NCBI GenBank assembly: GCA_045657945.1
Contig: JAZOUB010000015.1
Coordinates: forward strand, 62,001 to 126,000
DNA length: 64,000 bases
Source of the DNA: HGM04593 sp045657945
Lineage (GTDB): Bacteria > Bacteroidota > Bacteroidia > Bacteroidales > Bacteroidaceae
Direction: 5' to 3'
Both the position numbers and the translations under genes were made by a program. This document shows positions 34,123 to 43,165 of the stretch, piece by piece (position 1 is the stretch's first letter; the number at the start of each line of letters is the position of its first letter). The notes beneath the pieces are model-generated. The model was not told the origin of the DNA. It ran no database searches and saw only the letters and a program-made list of their open reading frames with translations.

Positions 34123-35955
34123 TCAGAGCGACTGCATGTCGTTAAGTTTCTTATAGACACCACCAAGTTTCAATAACTCCTCGTGCTTTCCGCGCTCCAC
34201 AATCTCGCCATCACGCATAACGCATATCTCATCGGCATTCTTGATTGTAGATAAACGGTGAGCAATTGCAATTGTAGTACGTGTCTTCATCAAACGCTCA
34301 AGAGCCTCCTGCACCAGACGCTCGCTTTCGGTATCAAGTGCCGATGTCGCCTCGTCAAGGATAAGAATCGGTGGATTCTTGAGAATTGCACGTGCAATGC
34401 TTATGCGCTGACGCTGACCACCCGATAAACGACAACCACGGTCACCGACGTTGGTATTGTATCCCTCTTCTGTCTCCATGATGAAATCGTGCGCATTAGC
34501 AATCTTGGCAGCCTCTATAACCTGCTCCATTGTAGCATTCTCCACACCGAATGTAATATTGTTGTAGAAAGTATCATTGAACAGAATTGCCTCCTGGTTA
34601 ACATTACCGATGAGGCCTCGCAATGATTTGACCTTCATATCCTTGACATTGACACCGTCAATTGTAATCTCGCCCCTTTCAATATCGTAATAGCGAGGAA
34701 TCAAGTCAACCATAGTTGACTTTCCGCTACCAGACTGACCCACGAGTGCAACAGTCTTTCCCTTTTCGATTCTAAGATTTATATTCTTCAGCACATCACG
34801 TTCGCCATCGTATGTAAAAGAGACATTCTTAAACTCTATACCCTTTACCATGTCAGGAATCTCAACACCCTTTGCACCGTCGGTGATAGGGTTCTCAGCA
34901 TTCAGAATCTCATCAATACGTTGCATTGACGCCAAGCCACGCGGAATATTGTATGAAGTCTTGGAAAGTTCCTTCAGCGGATTGATGACACTATAGAGTA
35001 TTGTCAGGTAATAAATAAATGTCGAAGCATCTATAGTATCATTGCTCTCGTTAAGAATAAGCGTACCGCCAAACCACAGAACAATGACAATTACGCAGGT
35101 ACCAAGAAACTCGCTCACAGGGTGGGCCAGCGCCTGACGCATTGTAACACGCATTGTCGCAGAGCGCAACTCATTGCTACACTTGTTGAAACGTCCCGAC
35201 ATCTTCTTCTCGGCAACAAAAGCCTTCACAATACGCAAGCCACCAAGCGTTTCCTCCATCTGAGAGGTTGTTTCGCCAAGTTTCTGCTGTGCGACAAGTG
35301 ATTTTGCTTTCAGTTTTCGACCAATCGCACCCATTATCCATCCCATAACAGGCATTACACAGATAGTGAACAGCGTCAGCTCCCAGCTGATATAAAGCAT
35401 TGTCGAAAAATAGATGATAATGAATATCGGGTTCTTGATGAGCGTATCGAGCGAGGTTACAATTGAGTTCTCCACCTCGTTGACATCACCGGTCATACGT
35501 GCGATAATGTCTCCCTTCTTCTCTTTTGAAAAGAATCCTATTGGCAACGAAACTATCTTGTCATACATCTTTGTACGCATATCACGCACAATACCGGTAC
35601 GCAAAGGAATTATCGTAGCCGATGAGGCGAAATAACATGCAGTCTTCAACAATGTCATCACAGCGAGAAAAACGCCAAGCAACAGCAGCATCGTAGAGGG
35701 GCCATAATCATTGATGAAATACTTCATGTTATTCATAAGCACCTCCTTGGCATTATCAACAGTCATGGTACTCCACTCTATGAAAGCCACAGGTTCTGCC
35801 TTTTCTACCTCGAACAGAATCTTCAATATCGGTACAAGCACCATGAACGAGAAGACATTGAGTATCGCCGACAACAATGTGAAAAATACCGACCAGATCA
35901 GATACTTCTTATAAGGCGGCACAAACCTTTTCAGGATTTTAAAGAATTCCTTCAT
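34123..35955 (-). CDS. MsbA-like ABC exporter (fused membrane and ATPase)
   Basis: 610 residues from the ATG at 35955. Six membrane helices in about 1-330 and a nucleotide-binding domain after ~370: Walker A GQSGSGKST (~404-412), signature LSGGQRQR (~510), Walker B ILILDEATSALD (~530), and an H-loop AHRLSTI. Half-size exporters of this type move lipids (MsbA) or peptides and drugs; the position beside housekeeping genes suggests lipid export but does not prove it. Promoter-like TATCTTTG at 36007-36000. Confidence 0.92.
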   Translation of the reverse strand: MKEFFKILKRFVPPYKKYLIWSVFFTLLSAILNVFSFMVLVPILKILFEVEKAEPVAFIEWSTMTVDNAKEVLMNNMKYFINDYGPSTMLLLLGVFLAVMTLLKTACYFASSATIIPLRTGIVRDMRTKMYDKIVSLPIGFFSKEKKGDIIARMTGDVNEVENSIVTSLDTLIKNPIFIIIYFSTMLYISWELTLFTICVMPVMGWIMGAIGRKLKAKSLVAQQKLGETTSQMEETLGGLRIVKAFVAEKKMSGRFNKCSNELRSATMRVTMRQALAHPVSEFLGTCVIVIVLWFGGTLILNESNDTIDASTFIYYLTILYSVINPLKELSKTSYNIPRGLASMQRIDEILNAENPITDGAKGVEIPDMVKGIEFKNVSFTYDGERDVLKNINLRIEKGKTVALVGQSGSGKSTMVDLIPRYYDIERGEITIDGVNVKDMKVKSLRGLIGNVNQEAILFNDTFYNNITFGVENATMEQVIEAAKIANAHDFIMETEEGYNTNVGDRGCRLSGGQRQRISIARAILKNPPILILDEATSALDTESERLVQEALERLMKTRTTIAIAHRLSTIKNADEICVMRDGEIVERGKHEELLKLGGVYKKLNDMQSL

Positions 35956-35999
35956 ATTATTGAACTTTTGTTTATTCCTGGGAAACACTTAAATCTTCG

Positions 36000-36007
36000 C
36001 AAAGATA
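36000..36007 (-). promoter_or_regulatory. Predicted -7 element for ABC-LOG-PfkB genes
   Basis: Minus strand TATCTTTG at 36007-36000, 45 bp before the ABC transporter ATG. It lies in the 239-bp divergent gap 35956-36194, in which I see no other feature. Confidence 0.4.
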
Positions 36008-36194
36008 CGCTTTTTTATTATTAAATAGACTATTCAGTAAAGATTTAACATGCAGCGCGCGCACGAAAGCCGTGACAACATGCACAAAAACAGCACCAGC
36101 ACTTCAAATTAAGCACACTTCTGTTGCCTGTATTGCAAGAAACAACTACTTTTACAAACGAAAGCCACTAAAGGACAAAAGCAAGAAGAAAAAA

Positions 36195-36578
36195 ATGGGA
36201 AGAAAGAAATTCACACAGAAGGAATACAATGTAATCCGCAAATTGCTTGGCAGCAAGATGCGCGGCAACCGTGCACAGCAGAAGATGGTGCGACACACCC
36301 TGCGCACGGTGTTCGAGTTCAACATTTCCGACTTCAACATACAGGGACAGGCATTTGGCCCTGCCGACCTTGACGAGTGCCTGCGCCGCGGTCGCATACA
36401 TGTGCTCGACGATGCCACAATTGAGGCAATGAAGCTGCGTCATGCCGAGAAGAAACTACACGATGAAGCCGTACAACAGGCCGAAGCCATAGCCGACGGC
36501 GAGGTTGTCGATTGGCAGAAAGTCCTTGAAGAGTGGAACGAATACTACAAGAACAACCCACAAGAAGCGGAAAGGTGA
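36195..36578 (+). CDS. Conserved small basic protein, unknown function
   Basis: 127 residues from the ATG at 36195. An in-frame start at 36072 would add 41 low-quality residues, so I prefer 36195, where MGRKKFTQKEYNVIRKLL begins. The N-terminal half is basic and helical (SKMRGNRAQQKMVRHTLRTV), suggesting nucleic-acid or ribosome contact. The middle, FGPADLDECLRRGRIHVLDD, looks like a small regulatory fold; the C-terminus is acidic. I think this is conserved in Bacteroidales but know no function. Its last codons and stop lie within a repeat block, so the natural C-terminus may have been altered. Confidence 0.8.
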   Translation: MGRKKFTQKEYNVIRKLLGSKMRGNRAQQKMVRHTLRTVFEFNISDFNIQGQAFGPADLDECLRRGRIHVLDDATIEAMKLRHAEKKLHDEAVQQAEAIADGEVVDWQKVLEEWNEYYKNNPQEAER

Positions 36579-36785
36579 AAGCGGAAAGCGGTAAACTTGT
36601 GCAAACGAGTGAGTGGGAGCTTGCTCACACACGCAACGAGTGCAACCGAGGTTCAAGCATACAAATTATAAAAAAGCAAAAAGCAGAAAACTTTCCGCTT
36701 TTTGCTTTTCAGTTTTGAGATTTTACCTAAAACCTTATAGTTTTCAGTTTTCACCTTTCCGTTTTCCGATTTCACCTTTCACCTC
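36566..36785. repeat. Repeat-rich block between convergent genes
   Basis: The whole gap consists of short G/A-rich words such as GCGGAAAG and GGTGAAA at the left, their complements at the right, and a GC hairpin region between. CGGAAAGGTGAAA (36568-36580) recurs exactly inverted at 36749-36761. GTGAG/CTCAC and GAGC/GCTC arms occur around 36609-36632. The left end includes the stop codon of the 36195 gene; the right end stops just before the TrmH gene's stop. It looks like an inserted dispersed repeat, but no second full copy is in the window. Confidence 0.55.
36672..36709. terminator. 13-bp perfect hairpin, bidirectional terminator
   Basis: AAAAGCAAAAAGC (36672-36684) pairs perfectly with GCTTTTTGCTTTT (36697-36709) across a 12-nt loop that can itself pair GAAA with TTTC. 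It lies between convergent genes and inside the repeat block. Confidence 0.7.
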
Positions 36786-36787
36786 AT

Positions 36788-37324
36788 CTAAACCAGTCCT
36801 TGTTTATTAGCAAACTCCCAAATAACCATTCCCGCGGTGACCGACACATTAAGCGAGTGCTTGGTTCCGAATTGTGGAATCTCAATGGCACCATCCGAGG
36901 CATCAACAACAGCCTGCTGCACACCTTTCACCTCGTTTCCAAACACAACGGCATAGCTTTCACCTGTGACTGCAACAAAATCCTGGAGCGCGATACTGCC
37001 CTCGCATTGTTCAATAGAGTATATCTTGTAGCCACGCTCACGCAATATCGCAACAGCATCCATTGTTGACTCAAAATATTGCCAATCAACAACATCCTCG
37101 GCACCGAGGGCTGTCTTGTGTATCTCGGCACTTGGCGGTGTGGCAGTTATGCCACACAGCATTATACGCTCAACCCTAAAGGCGTCGCTTGTGCGGAACA
37201 CCGAACCTACATTATGCAGGCTACGCACATTGTCAAGCACCACAACCAACGGTAACTTTTCGGCCACCAAGAACGCATCACGGTCAATGCGTCCCATCTC
37301 TGTCACAAGTTTTTTCCTGTTCAT
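36788..37324 (-). CDS. TrmH/SpoU-type RNA 2'-O-methyltransferase
   Basis: 178 residues from the ATG at 37324, which overlaps the CoA-transferase stop (ATGA). The three SpoU motifs are present: NVGSVFRTSDAF, VFGNEVKGV and SLNVSVTAGMVIWE. These form the knotted SAM-binding site. The protein lacks an N-terminal RNA-binding extension, as in TrmL or compact TrmH. The target nucleotide cannot be told. Confidence 0.92.
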   Translation of the reverse strand: MNRKKLVTEMGRIDRDAFLVAEKLPLVVVLDNVRSLHNVGSVFRTSDAFRVERIMLCGITATPPSAEIHKTALGAEDVVDWQYFESTMDAVAILRERGYKIYSIEQCEGSIALQDFVAVTGESYAVVFGNEVKGVQQAVVDASDGAIEIPQFGTKHSLNVSVTAGMVIWEFANKQGLV

Positions 37325-38808
37325 TTGAATCTGCTCCAATCAATTTTTCTCATATCACCCTCGCGGTCGTATGTAGCATGCATTGCCAATGATGCCGCAA
37401 TATTGTGGGAGACGTGGCCTGTGTTAGCAATTTTCAGATAGTCCCACAAAAGGTTGCGGTATTCGGGATGAGCACAATTCTCAATCAGCAATCGCGCACG
37501 CTCGTCGGGTCCCTTGCCACGCAAGTCGGCAACACCCCACTCGGTAACCACAACGCGCACATCATGCTCGGTGTGGTCGGCATGTGTCACCATTGGCACA
37601 ATAGAACTTATGGCGCCACCCTTCTGGGTAGATGGACACATGAATATTGACACAAATGCATTTCGCGCGAAGTCGCCCGAACCACCGATACCATTCATCA
37701 GGCGCGTGCCACCAATGTGCGACGAGTTCACACAACCGTAAAGATCTACTGCTATTGCCGTATTCATTGCTATGAGTCCCAGACGACGGATAACCTCGGG
37801 GTGGTTCGAAATCTCGGACGGGCGCAGTATGAGCCTGTCACGGAAGAAATCGAGATTGTCATACACATGTTGCAAACACTCCTGACTGAGTGACAACGAA
37901 CATGTACTGCCGGCATTAACGCGGCCAAGTTCCATAAGTTCGATAACAGAATCCTGGAGCACCTCGGAGTACAAGTCTAGCGCAGGCAGTTCCTTGCTGT
38001 CGCCAAGAGCCTTGAGCACGGCATTGGCTACATTGCCAATTCCGCTCTGGATTGGCAATCCCGTAGCCGGGATTATTCCGTGCTTCATCTCATTGAGTAT
38101 GAAACCGACGACATTCTCACCTATCTTGCGTGTCACCGGGTCGAGTTCCTTGAACACCACCTGTTCGTTGGGGATGCAAGCCTCAACGATACCGACAACC
38201 TTCTTTGGATCGACCTGCACATAGGGCTTGCCAATCCTGTCCGAAGCCTTGTAAATGGGTATTTCTGTGCGATAAGGCGGATCTTTGGGTTCATACACAT
38301 CGTGCAGACCCATTGTGTGGTGGAATGTATTTCGCTCAATTATGATCTTGTCGGCAAGGTTCGCCACAGTCTGTCCAATGCCGCCGGCGGTTGTCAGATA
38401 GACCTTGCCGTCGGGGGTTATGTCAATGGCTTCAAGAATTGCAACATTGACCTTTCCAAGATAGCCATAGCGCAGATCCTGCGCCATGAGAGAGAGGTGG
38501 AGGTCGGCATATACGATCTCTTTCCTGTTGATGGCATCGCGCACTGTAGGGTTCGAGATGAACGGCGCTCTGAAGTTCAACGCCTTTGCACGTGTGAGCA
38601 CACCGTCAATAGAATCGCCTGTTGACGCACCCGTAAAGAGATTTATCTTGAACGGTTTACCTGCAGCGTGCGCCTCCTCGGCGCGCTTTGCAACCTCGGG
38701 CAGCACCAGTTTAGGAGTTCCCGATAGAGTAAAACCACTGATACCAACGCCATCACCATCATTTATGTAGCATGCAGCCTCCTGGGCTGTCAGAATTGGA
38801 TATGTCAT
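37321..38808 (-). CDS. Acetyl-CoA hydrolase/transferase family CoA-transferase
   Basis: 495 residues, the size of succinyl-CoA:acetate and propionyl-CoA:succinate CoA-transferases. VGISGFTLSGTPK is the N-terminal CoA-side loop. GIIPATGLPIQSGIGNVANAVL and LDLYSEVLQD follow; Glu282 in the latter is the probable catalytic glutamate. C-terminal NGIGGSGDFARNAFVSIF and VTEWGVADLRGKG are family-typical. In a fermentative Bacteroidales this fits succinate/acetate/propionate exchange, an inference. Second-to-last of a four-gene run. Confidence 0.92.
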   Translation of the reverse strand: MTYPILTAQEAACYINDGDGVGISGFTLSGTPKLVLPEVAKRAEEAHAAGKPFKINLFTGASTGDSIDGVLTRAKALNFRAPFISNPTVRDAINRKEIVYADLHLSLMAQDLRYGYLGKVNVAILEAIDITPDGKVYLTTAGGIGQTVANLADKIIIERNTFHHTMGLHDVYEPKDPPYRTEIPIYKASDRIGKPYVQVDPKKVVGIVEACIPNEQVVFKELDPVTRKIGENVVGFILNEMKHGIIPATGLPIQSGIGNVANAVLKALGDSKELPALDLYSEVLQDSVIELMELGRVNAGSTCSLSLSQECLQHVYDNLDFFRDRLILRPSEISNHPEVIRRLGLIAMNTAIAVDLYGCVNSSHIGGTRLMNGIGGSGDFARNAFVSIFMCPSTQKGGAISSIVPMVTHADHTEHDVRVVVTEWGVADLRGKGPDERARLLIENCAHPEYRNLLWDYLKIANTGHVSHNIAASLAMHATYDREGDMRKIDWSRFK

Positions 38809-38826
38809 AGCAGTCTCTTTTGTAAA

Positions 38827-39261
38827 TCAATATTTTCTGTTGAAAATCTCGGAATAGATGAATGCCCGTTTTGCATCGGACTTGCTGTTCAAAGCCACCA
38901 ATCGCTTGTGCTTCACCGGTTCCTCCGTCTCAAAAGAGTGAACCTGCACGCTCGTCTGCGGCACAGCCGGAGCCACTCTTTCCACTGCCGGAGCCGGCTT
39001 CACTTGCGGTTTTGGCATGGTATATACCTTGGGAACAGCCAATGGACGCGGAATCTCAAGCTTGGGCTCGGGTTTGGATTCAAACGCCGGCTTTGGCTCA
39101 GGTTCCGGTTCATGCTCCGGTTCCAGAACCTCAATAGTGGGGAAGCCCTCGCCAAAGATGCTCTTGCCGCCCTCTTCACCCGATGAAGCCGAGAGGCTTT
39201 TCATCACATAGGACACAAGGTATATCGCACCAAGAACCAGTAATGATACTATTGTCTCCAT
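38827..39261 (-). CDS. Membrane-anchored Pro/Glu-rich protein, unknown
   Basis: 144 residues from the ATG at 39261. One N-terminal membrane helix (METIVSLLVLGAIYLVSYVM), then a low-complexity Glu-Pro-Lys stretch (about 50-90: EPEHEPEPEPKP, ESKPEPKLEIP) and a Pro/Val-rich part. It ends with a basic segment LNSKSDAKRAFIYSEIFNRKY that is the most structured-looking part and may be a contact site. No family recognised. Sits between a thioesterase (stop 2 bp upstream) and the CoA-transferase. Confidence 0.78.
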   Translation of the reverse strand: METIVSLLVLGAIYLVSYVMKSLSASSGEEGGKSIFGEGFPTIEVLEPEHEPEPEPKPAFESKPEPKLEIPRPLAVPKVYTMPKPQVKPAPAVERVAPAVPQTSVQVHSFETEEPVKHKRLVALNSKSDAKRAFIYSEIFNRKY

Positions 39262-39263
39262 TG

Positions 39264-39680
39264 TCAAATGCTGTTTTTAGTAAAAAACTCCTTGAACATC
39301 TCATCGAACACCTCTCCGCGTGTCAGGCGGCCATCCCTGAGACATACCACATCAACCTCGCCCTTCAATGCTAGAGAGCCGTCGCCAAGGTTGTATATAT
39401 CCTGCTGAAAAATGACCTTTGCGCCCTTACGCAGCATATTTATGCAGACAACAAACCTGTCGCCGCCACGCAGCGGACGCTTGTACTCAAGAGTTATGCG
39501 CGAGACCATCGGATCCACACCCTGCTCGTGCAACTGCGAGAAACTGCCGCCGATATGCTCCAGAAACTCATGGCGCGCATGCTCCAGGTAGTGCTGGTAA
39601 TTGGCATTGTTCACCACACCCTGTATGTCGCACTCATAGTCGCGCACCTTCATTTCCAACCTGTAGCTATAGTTTTCCAT
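39264..39680 (-). CDS. Acyl-CoA thioesterase, 4HBT/YbgC-type hot-dog fold
   Basis: 138 residues. VRDYECDIQGVVNNANYQHYLEHAR is represented by two pieces, RDYECDIQGVVNNANY and YLEHARHEFL, giving the Asp/Val-Val-Asn active-site layout of YbgC thioesterases. The rest is beta-sheet (ITLEYKRPLRGGDRFVV). It cleaves an acyl-CoA; the acyl group is unknown. First gene of the run ending with the TrmH gene; a TATATTCG at 39712-39705 may be its -7 element. Confidence 0.88.
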   Translation of the reverse strand: MENYSYRLEMKVRDYECDIQGVVNNANYQHYLEHARHEFLEHIGGSFSQLHEQGVDPMVSRITLEYKRPLRGGDRFVVCINMLRKGAKVIFQQDIYNLGDGSLALKGEVDVVCLRDGRLTRGEVFDEMFKEFFTKNSI

Positions 39681-39765
39681 CTGCTATGTATTATATATTT
39701 ACCGCGAATATACAACAATAAAATAATTATTATAGTTTTTATAGAATTTTTGTGGATTTTATTTC

Positions 39766-39773
39766 TATTTTTG
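39766..39773 (+). promoter_or_regulatory. Predicted -7 element for mfd
   Basis: TATTTTTG at 39766-39773, ending 14 bp before the ATG at 39788. Transcription starting about 7 nt downstream would leave a leader of under 10 nt. This also speaks against an in-frame GTG at 39752 as the start. Confidence 0.5.
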
Positions 39774-39787
39774 CGTTGGAAGAGAAG

Positions 39788-42700
39788 ATGGAAGCGAAAG
39801 AACTACAGAACATATACGCATCGCATCCCGGGGTTGACGCCCTGATGCAGTTGCGCGAAGAGGGAAGCAAGAAGAGCGTTTTCCTTGAGGGACTTTTTGG
39901 AAGTTCTACAGCCACAGTACTTTCAGGATTCAAGAATCGTGCTCCGGGACAGACACTGCTTGTGGTGATGAACGATGTCGAGGAGGCCGGATATTTCTAC
40001 CACGACATGGTGCAGCTCGCAGGCGACAGCAACATCCTGTTTTTCCCCTCCTCGTTCCGCAGGGCGATGAAATATGGACAAGAGGACGATGCCAACCGCA
40101 TTCTGCGAACCGAGGTAATGAGCCGTCTTGCCAACCGCCGACGCACCGAAGGTGTCGTAATCGTCACCCACCCCGACGCGCTTGCCGAGAAGGTCGTATC
40201 GCAGAGCCATCTTGAGGAGAAGACCCTTACAATTGCCGTGGGCGACAGCATAAGCCGCGACAATGTAGAGAAGAAACTGGCGGCGTTGAAGTTCAAGGAA
40301 GTGACATACGTCTATGAGCCAGGCGAGTTTGCCGTGCGAGGTAGCATCATCGATATTTTCTCCTTTTCATCGGAATATCCATACCGCATCGACTTCTTTG
40401 GAGATGAGGTAGATAGCATAAGGACATTCACCGTTGAAGACCAGCTTTCCAAGGAGCGCACCAACGAGGCAATCATTGTCCCCAAGCTCAGTGGCAGCGA
40501 GGCTGTTGCCATAACAGAGTTCCTGCCCAAGAACGCAATCCTTGTCACCAAGGACCTCGCCTTCATCAAAGGCTGCATTGACAAGCTGAATACCGAGGGT
40601 TTCACGCTCCAGGCAAAACTATCGGACACTACCCTGCCCGAGATGCCGGAACTGATGACCGTGAACGAACTGGAACAATACGTAAAAAACACCAAACATT
40701 GGGAGCTGCGCCCACAGACGGCTGGCAACAACACAAGACTGAAATTCGACACATCGCCACAGCCACTTTTCCACAAGGACTTTGACCTTGTGAGCCAGAG
40801 TTTCAAGAAGTTCATAGACAACGGCTACAAGCTCATGCTGCTCACCGACGACCTGCACCAGGCCGACCGTCTGAAAGCAATATTTGAGGAGCGTGGCGAC
40901 GATATCCCGTTCACCCCCGTAGAGCACACAATCCACGAGGGGTTCTGCGACAATACACTAAAAATCGCCCTTTTCACCGACCATCAGTTATTCGGCCGCT
41001 TCCATAATTTCCGCTTACGTAGTGAACGCGCACGTAGTGGCAAGGTGGCACTAACACTGAAGGAACTGAAGGAGTTCGGCATCGGCGACTACATAGTGCA
41101 CATAGACCACGGAATTGGCAAGTTCGGTGGTCTTGTGCGCATACCCAACGGCAACTCCACACAAGAGGCAATCAAGCTCATATACAGGAACGACGATGTT
41201 GTGTTTGTCTCAATCCACAACCTGCACAAGATTTCCAAGTACAGGGGCAAGGAGGGCGATGCGCCACAGGTGAGCAAGCTTGGCACCGGCGCATGGGAGA
41301 GAATGAAGGAGCGCACAAAGAACAAGATAAAGGACATCGCGCGAGACCTTATCAAGCTCTACTCACAACGCTACAAGGAGGAGGGCTTTGCCTTCTCGCC
41401 CGACAGTTACCTGCAGAACGAACTTGAGGCAAGCTTCATATACGAGGATACACCCGACCAGTTGAAAGCCACCAACGAGGTGAAGCAGGACATGGAGCGC
41501 AAACGCCCCATGGACCGCCTCATCTGTGGCGATGTAGGTTTTGGAAAGACCGAGGTAGCGATACGTGCGGCATTCAAGGCCGCCACCGACGGCAAACAGG
41601 TTGCCGTGCTCGTGCCCACCACCGTGCTTGCCTACCAGCATTACCTCACATTCAAGGAGCGACTGAAGGAGTTTCCCTGCAATGTGCAGTATTTGAGTCG
41701 CGCGCGTAGTACCGCCACCACAAAGAAGGTGCTCGAGGAGATAAAGGAAGGTAAGGTGGATATTGTTATTGGCACACACAAACTCACCGGCAAGGATGTC
41801 AAGTTCAAGGATCTTGGACTGCTCATTATCGATGAGGAGCAGAAGTTCGGTGTTGCCGTGAAGGAGAAGTTGCGCCAGTTCAAGGTCAATGTAGATACAC
41901 TCACAATGACTGCGACCCCGATACCACGCACACTGCAGTTCTCCATCATGGGAGCACGCGATCTCTCTACCATACAGACACCGCCACCAAACCGCTACCC
42001 CATCCACACCGAAATTCACAACTTCGATGCCGAGGTCATCAAGGAGGCTATCAACTTTGAGTTGAGCCGCAACGGACAGGTATTCTTCATTACAAACAGG
42101 ATTTCGGGAATGGAAGAACTTGCCGGCATGATAAAAAGGCATGTCCCCGATGCACGTGTATGCATTGGACACGGGCAGATGGAGCCGGCAGAACTGGAAA
42201 AAAGACTCTACGAATTCATCAACCACGACCACGATGTGCTCATTGCCACATCTATTGTGGAGAACGGCATAGACATCCCGAATGTCAACACTATCATAAT
42301 AAACCAGGCGCAGAACTTTGGACTCAGCGACCTGCACCAGATGCGTGGCCGCGTAGGACGCGGCAAGCGCAAAGCATTCTGCTACATGCTCACCCCACCA
42401 CGCGAGAACCTGAGTACCGACGCACGCCGACGCCTGGAGGCCATCGAGAGTTTCAGCGAACTTGGCAGTGGCATGAATATTGCCATGCAGGACCTTGACA
42501 TACGTGGTGCAGGTAACCTACTTGGCGCAGAGCAGAGCGGTTTCATTGCCGACCTTGGATACGAGACCTACCAGAAGGTACTCGCCGAGGCCGTGCGCGA
42601 ACTGAAGGAGGATGAATTTGCCGACATACTTATGCAGGAGGAGGAGGGCGAGACTGTTGCCGACAACTATGTAAAGGAGTGCTTCGTGGAGAGCGACCTT

Positions 42701-43141
42701 GAGTTGCTGTTCCCTGCTATATATGTCCCGGACAGCAACGAGCGCATACTACTCTACCGCGAACTCGACTCATTGACCGATGCCAAGGAGATTGAACAAT
42801 TCAAGGCCAAGATGAAGGACCGCTTTGGCAAGATGCCAAAGGAGGGCGAGGAACTCATACGCATGGTATCACTGCGCCACCATGCACAACGATTGGGCGT
42901 TGAGAAAATTTATCTCAAGGGTGGCAAGATGAACCTGTTCCTTGTCGATACACGCAACGAACGGTACTATGCAAGCGAACTCTTTGGCGGAATAATGGGC
43001 TACATCCCAACAAGCCAGTTCAAGTGCCAGGTGCGCGAAAGCGGCGGACGCTGCATAATCACCGTTGAAAACGTAAAGAATGTGGAGACAGCACTTGCCT
43101 TCATTGAGGAGATTCAACGACACAGCACTATAAAAGCGTAG
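39788..43141 (+). CDS. mfd: Transcription-repair coupling factor Mfd
   Basis: Displaces RNA polymerase stalled at DNA damage and recruits UvrA. 1117 residues from the ATG at 39788. UvrB-like N-terminal part (AVRGSIIDIFSFSSEYPYRI). RNA-polymerase-interaction domain GDYIVHIDHGIGKFGG near residue 430. Translocase with Walker A GDVGFGKT (~581-588), DEEQ (~682-685), TATPIPRTLQFSIMGARDLS. DLDIRGAGNLLGAEQSGFI is the TRG region shared with RecG. C-terminal D7 domain to the end. Slightly shorter than E. coli Mfd (1148). Confidence 0.97.
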   Translation: MEAKELQNIYASHPGVDALMQLREEGSKKSVFLEGLFGSSTATVLSGFKNRAPGQTLLVVMNDVEEAGYFYHDMVQLAGDSNILFFPSSFRRAMKYGQEDDANRILRTEVMSRLANRRRTEGVVIVTHPDALAEKVVSQSHLEEKTLTIAVGDSISRDNVEKKLAALKFKEVTYVYEPGEFAVRGSIIDIFSFSSEYPYRIDFFGDEVDSIRTFTVEDQLSKERTNEAIIVPKLSGSEAVAITEFLPKNAILVTKDLAFIKGCIDKLNTEGFTLQAKLSDTTLPEMPELMTVNELEQYVKNTKHWELRPQTAGNNTRLKFDTSPQPLFHKDFDLVSQSFKKFIDNGYKLMLLTDDLHQADRLKAIFEERGDDIPFTPVEHTIHEGFCDNTLKIALFTDHQLFGRFHNFRLRSERARSGKVALTLKELKEFGIGDYIVHIDHGIGKFGGLVRIPNGNSTQEAIKLIYRNDDVVFVSIHNLHKISKYRGKEGDAPQVSKLGTGAWERMKERTKNKIKDIARDLIKLYSQRYKEEGFAFSPDSYLQNELEASFIYEDTPDQLKATNEVKQDMERKRPMDRLICGDVGFGKTEVAIRAAFKAATDGKQVAVLVPTTVLAYQHYLTFKERLKEFPCNVQYLSRARSTATTKKVLEEIKEGKVDIVIGTHKLTGKDVKFKDLGLLIIDEEQKFGVAVKEKLRQFKVNVDTLTMTATPIPRTLQFSIMGARDLSTIQTPPPNRYPIHTEIHNFDAEVIKEAINFELSRNGQVFFITNRISGMEELAGMIKRHVPDARVCIGHGQMEPAELEKRLYEFINHDHDVLIATSIVENGIDIPNVNTIIINQAQNFGLSDLHQMRGRVGRGKRKAFCYMLTPPRENLSTDARRRLEAIESFSELGSGMNIAMQDLDIRGAGNLLGAEQSGFIADLGYETYQKVLAEAVRELKEDEFADILMQEEEGETVADNYVKECFVESDLELLFPAIYVPDSNERILLYRELDSLTDAKEIEQFKAKMKDRFGKMPKEGEELIRMVSLRHHAQRLGVEKIYLKGGKMNLFLVDTRNERYYASELFGGIMGYIPTSQFKCQVRESGGRCIITVENVKNVETALAFIEEIQRHSTIKA

Positions 43142-43165
43142 TGTTGGTCATGACAATAACAGAGA

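Noticed and set aside
27925..35955. ABC exporter, LOG protein, PfkB kinase and RND genes as one new efflux system
   Set aside because: Close spacing joins the first three, but the RND pair is 55 bp further on with no shared biochemistry; simple co-direction is enough to explain it.
35956..36194. N-terminal extension of the 36195 protein from an earlier start
   Set aside because: The extra 41 residues are compositionally poor, and the sequence becomes coherent only at the ATG at 36195.
39017..39137. DNA-level repeat in the gene at 38827
   Set aside because: It is codon-level low complexity from Glu-Pro-Lys repeats rather than a mobile or regulatory repeat.
41363..42337. 324-codon minus-strand frame within mfd
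   Set aside because: Antisense shadow of a strongly conserved gene, with composition typical of a reversed frame.
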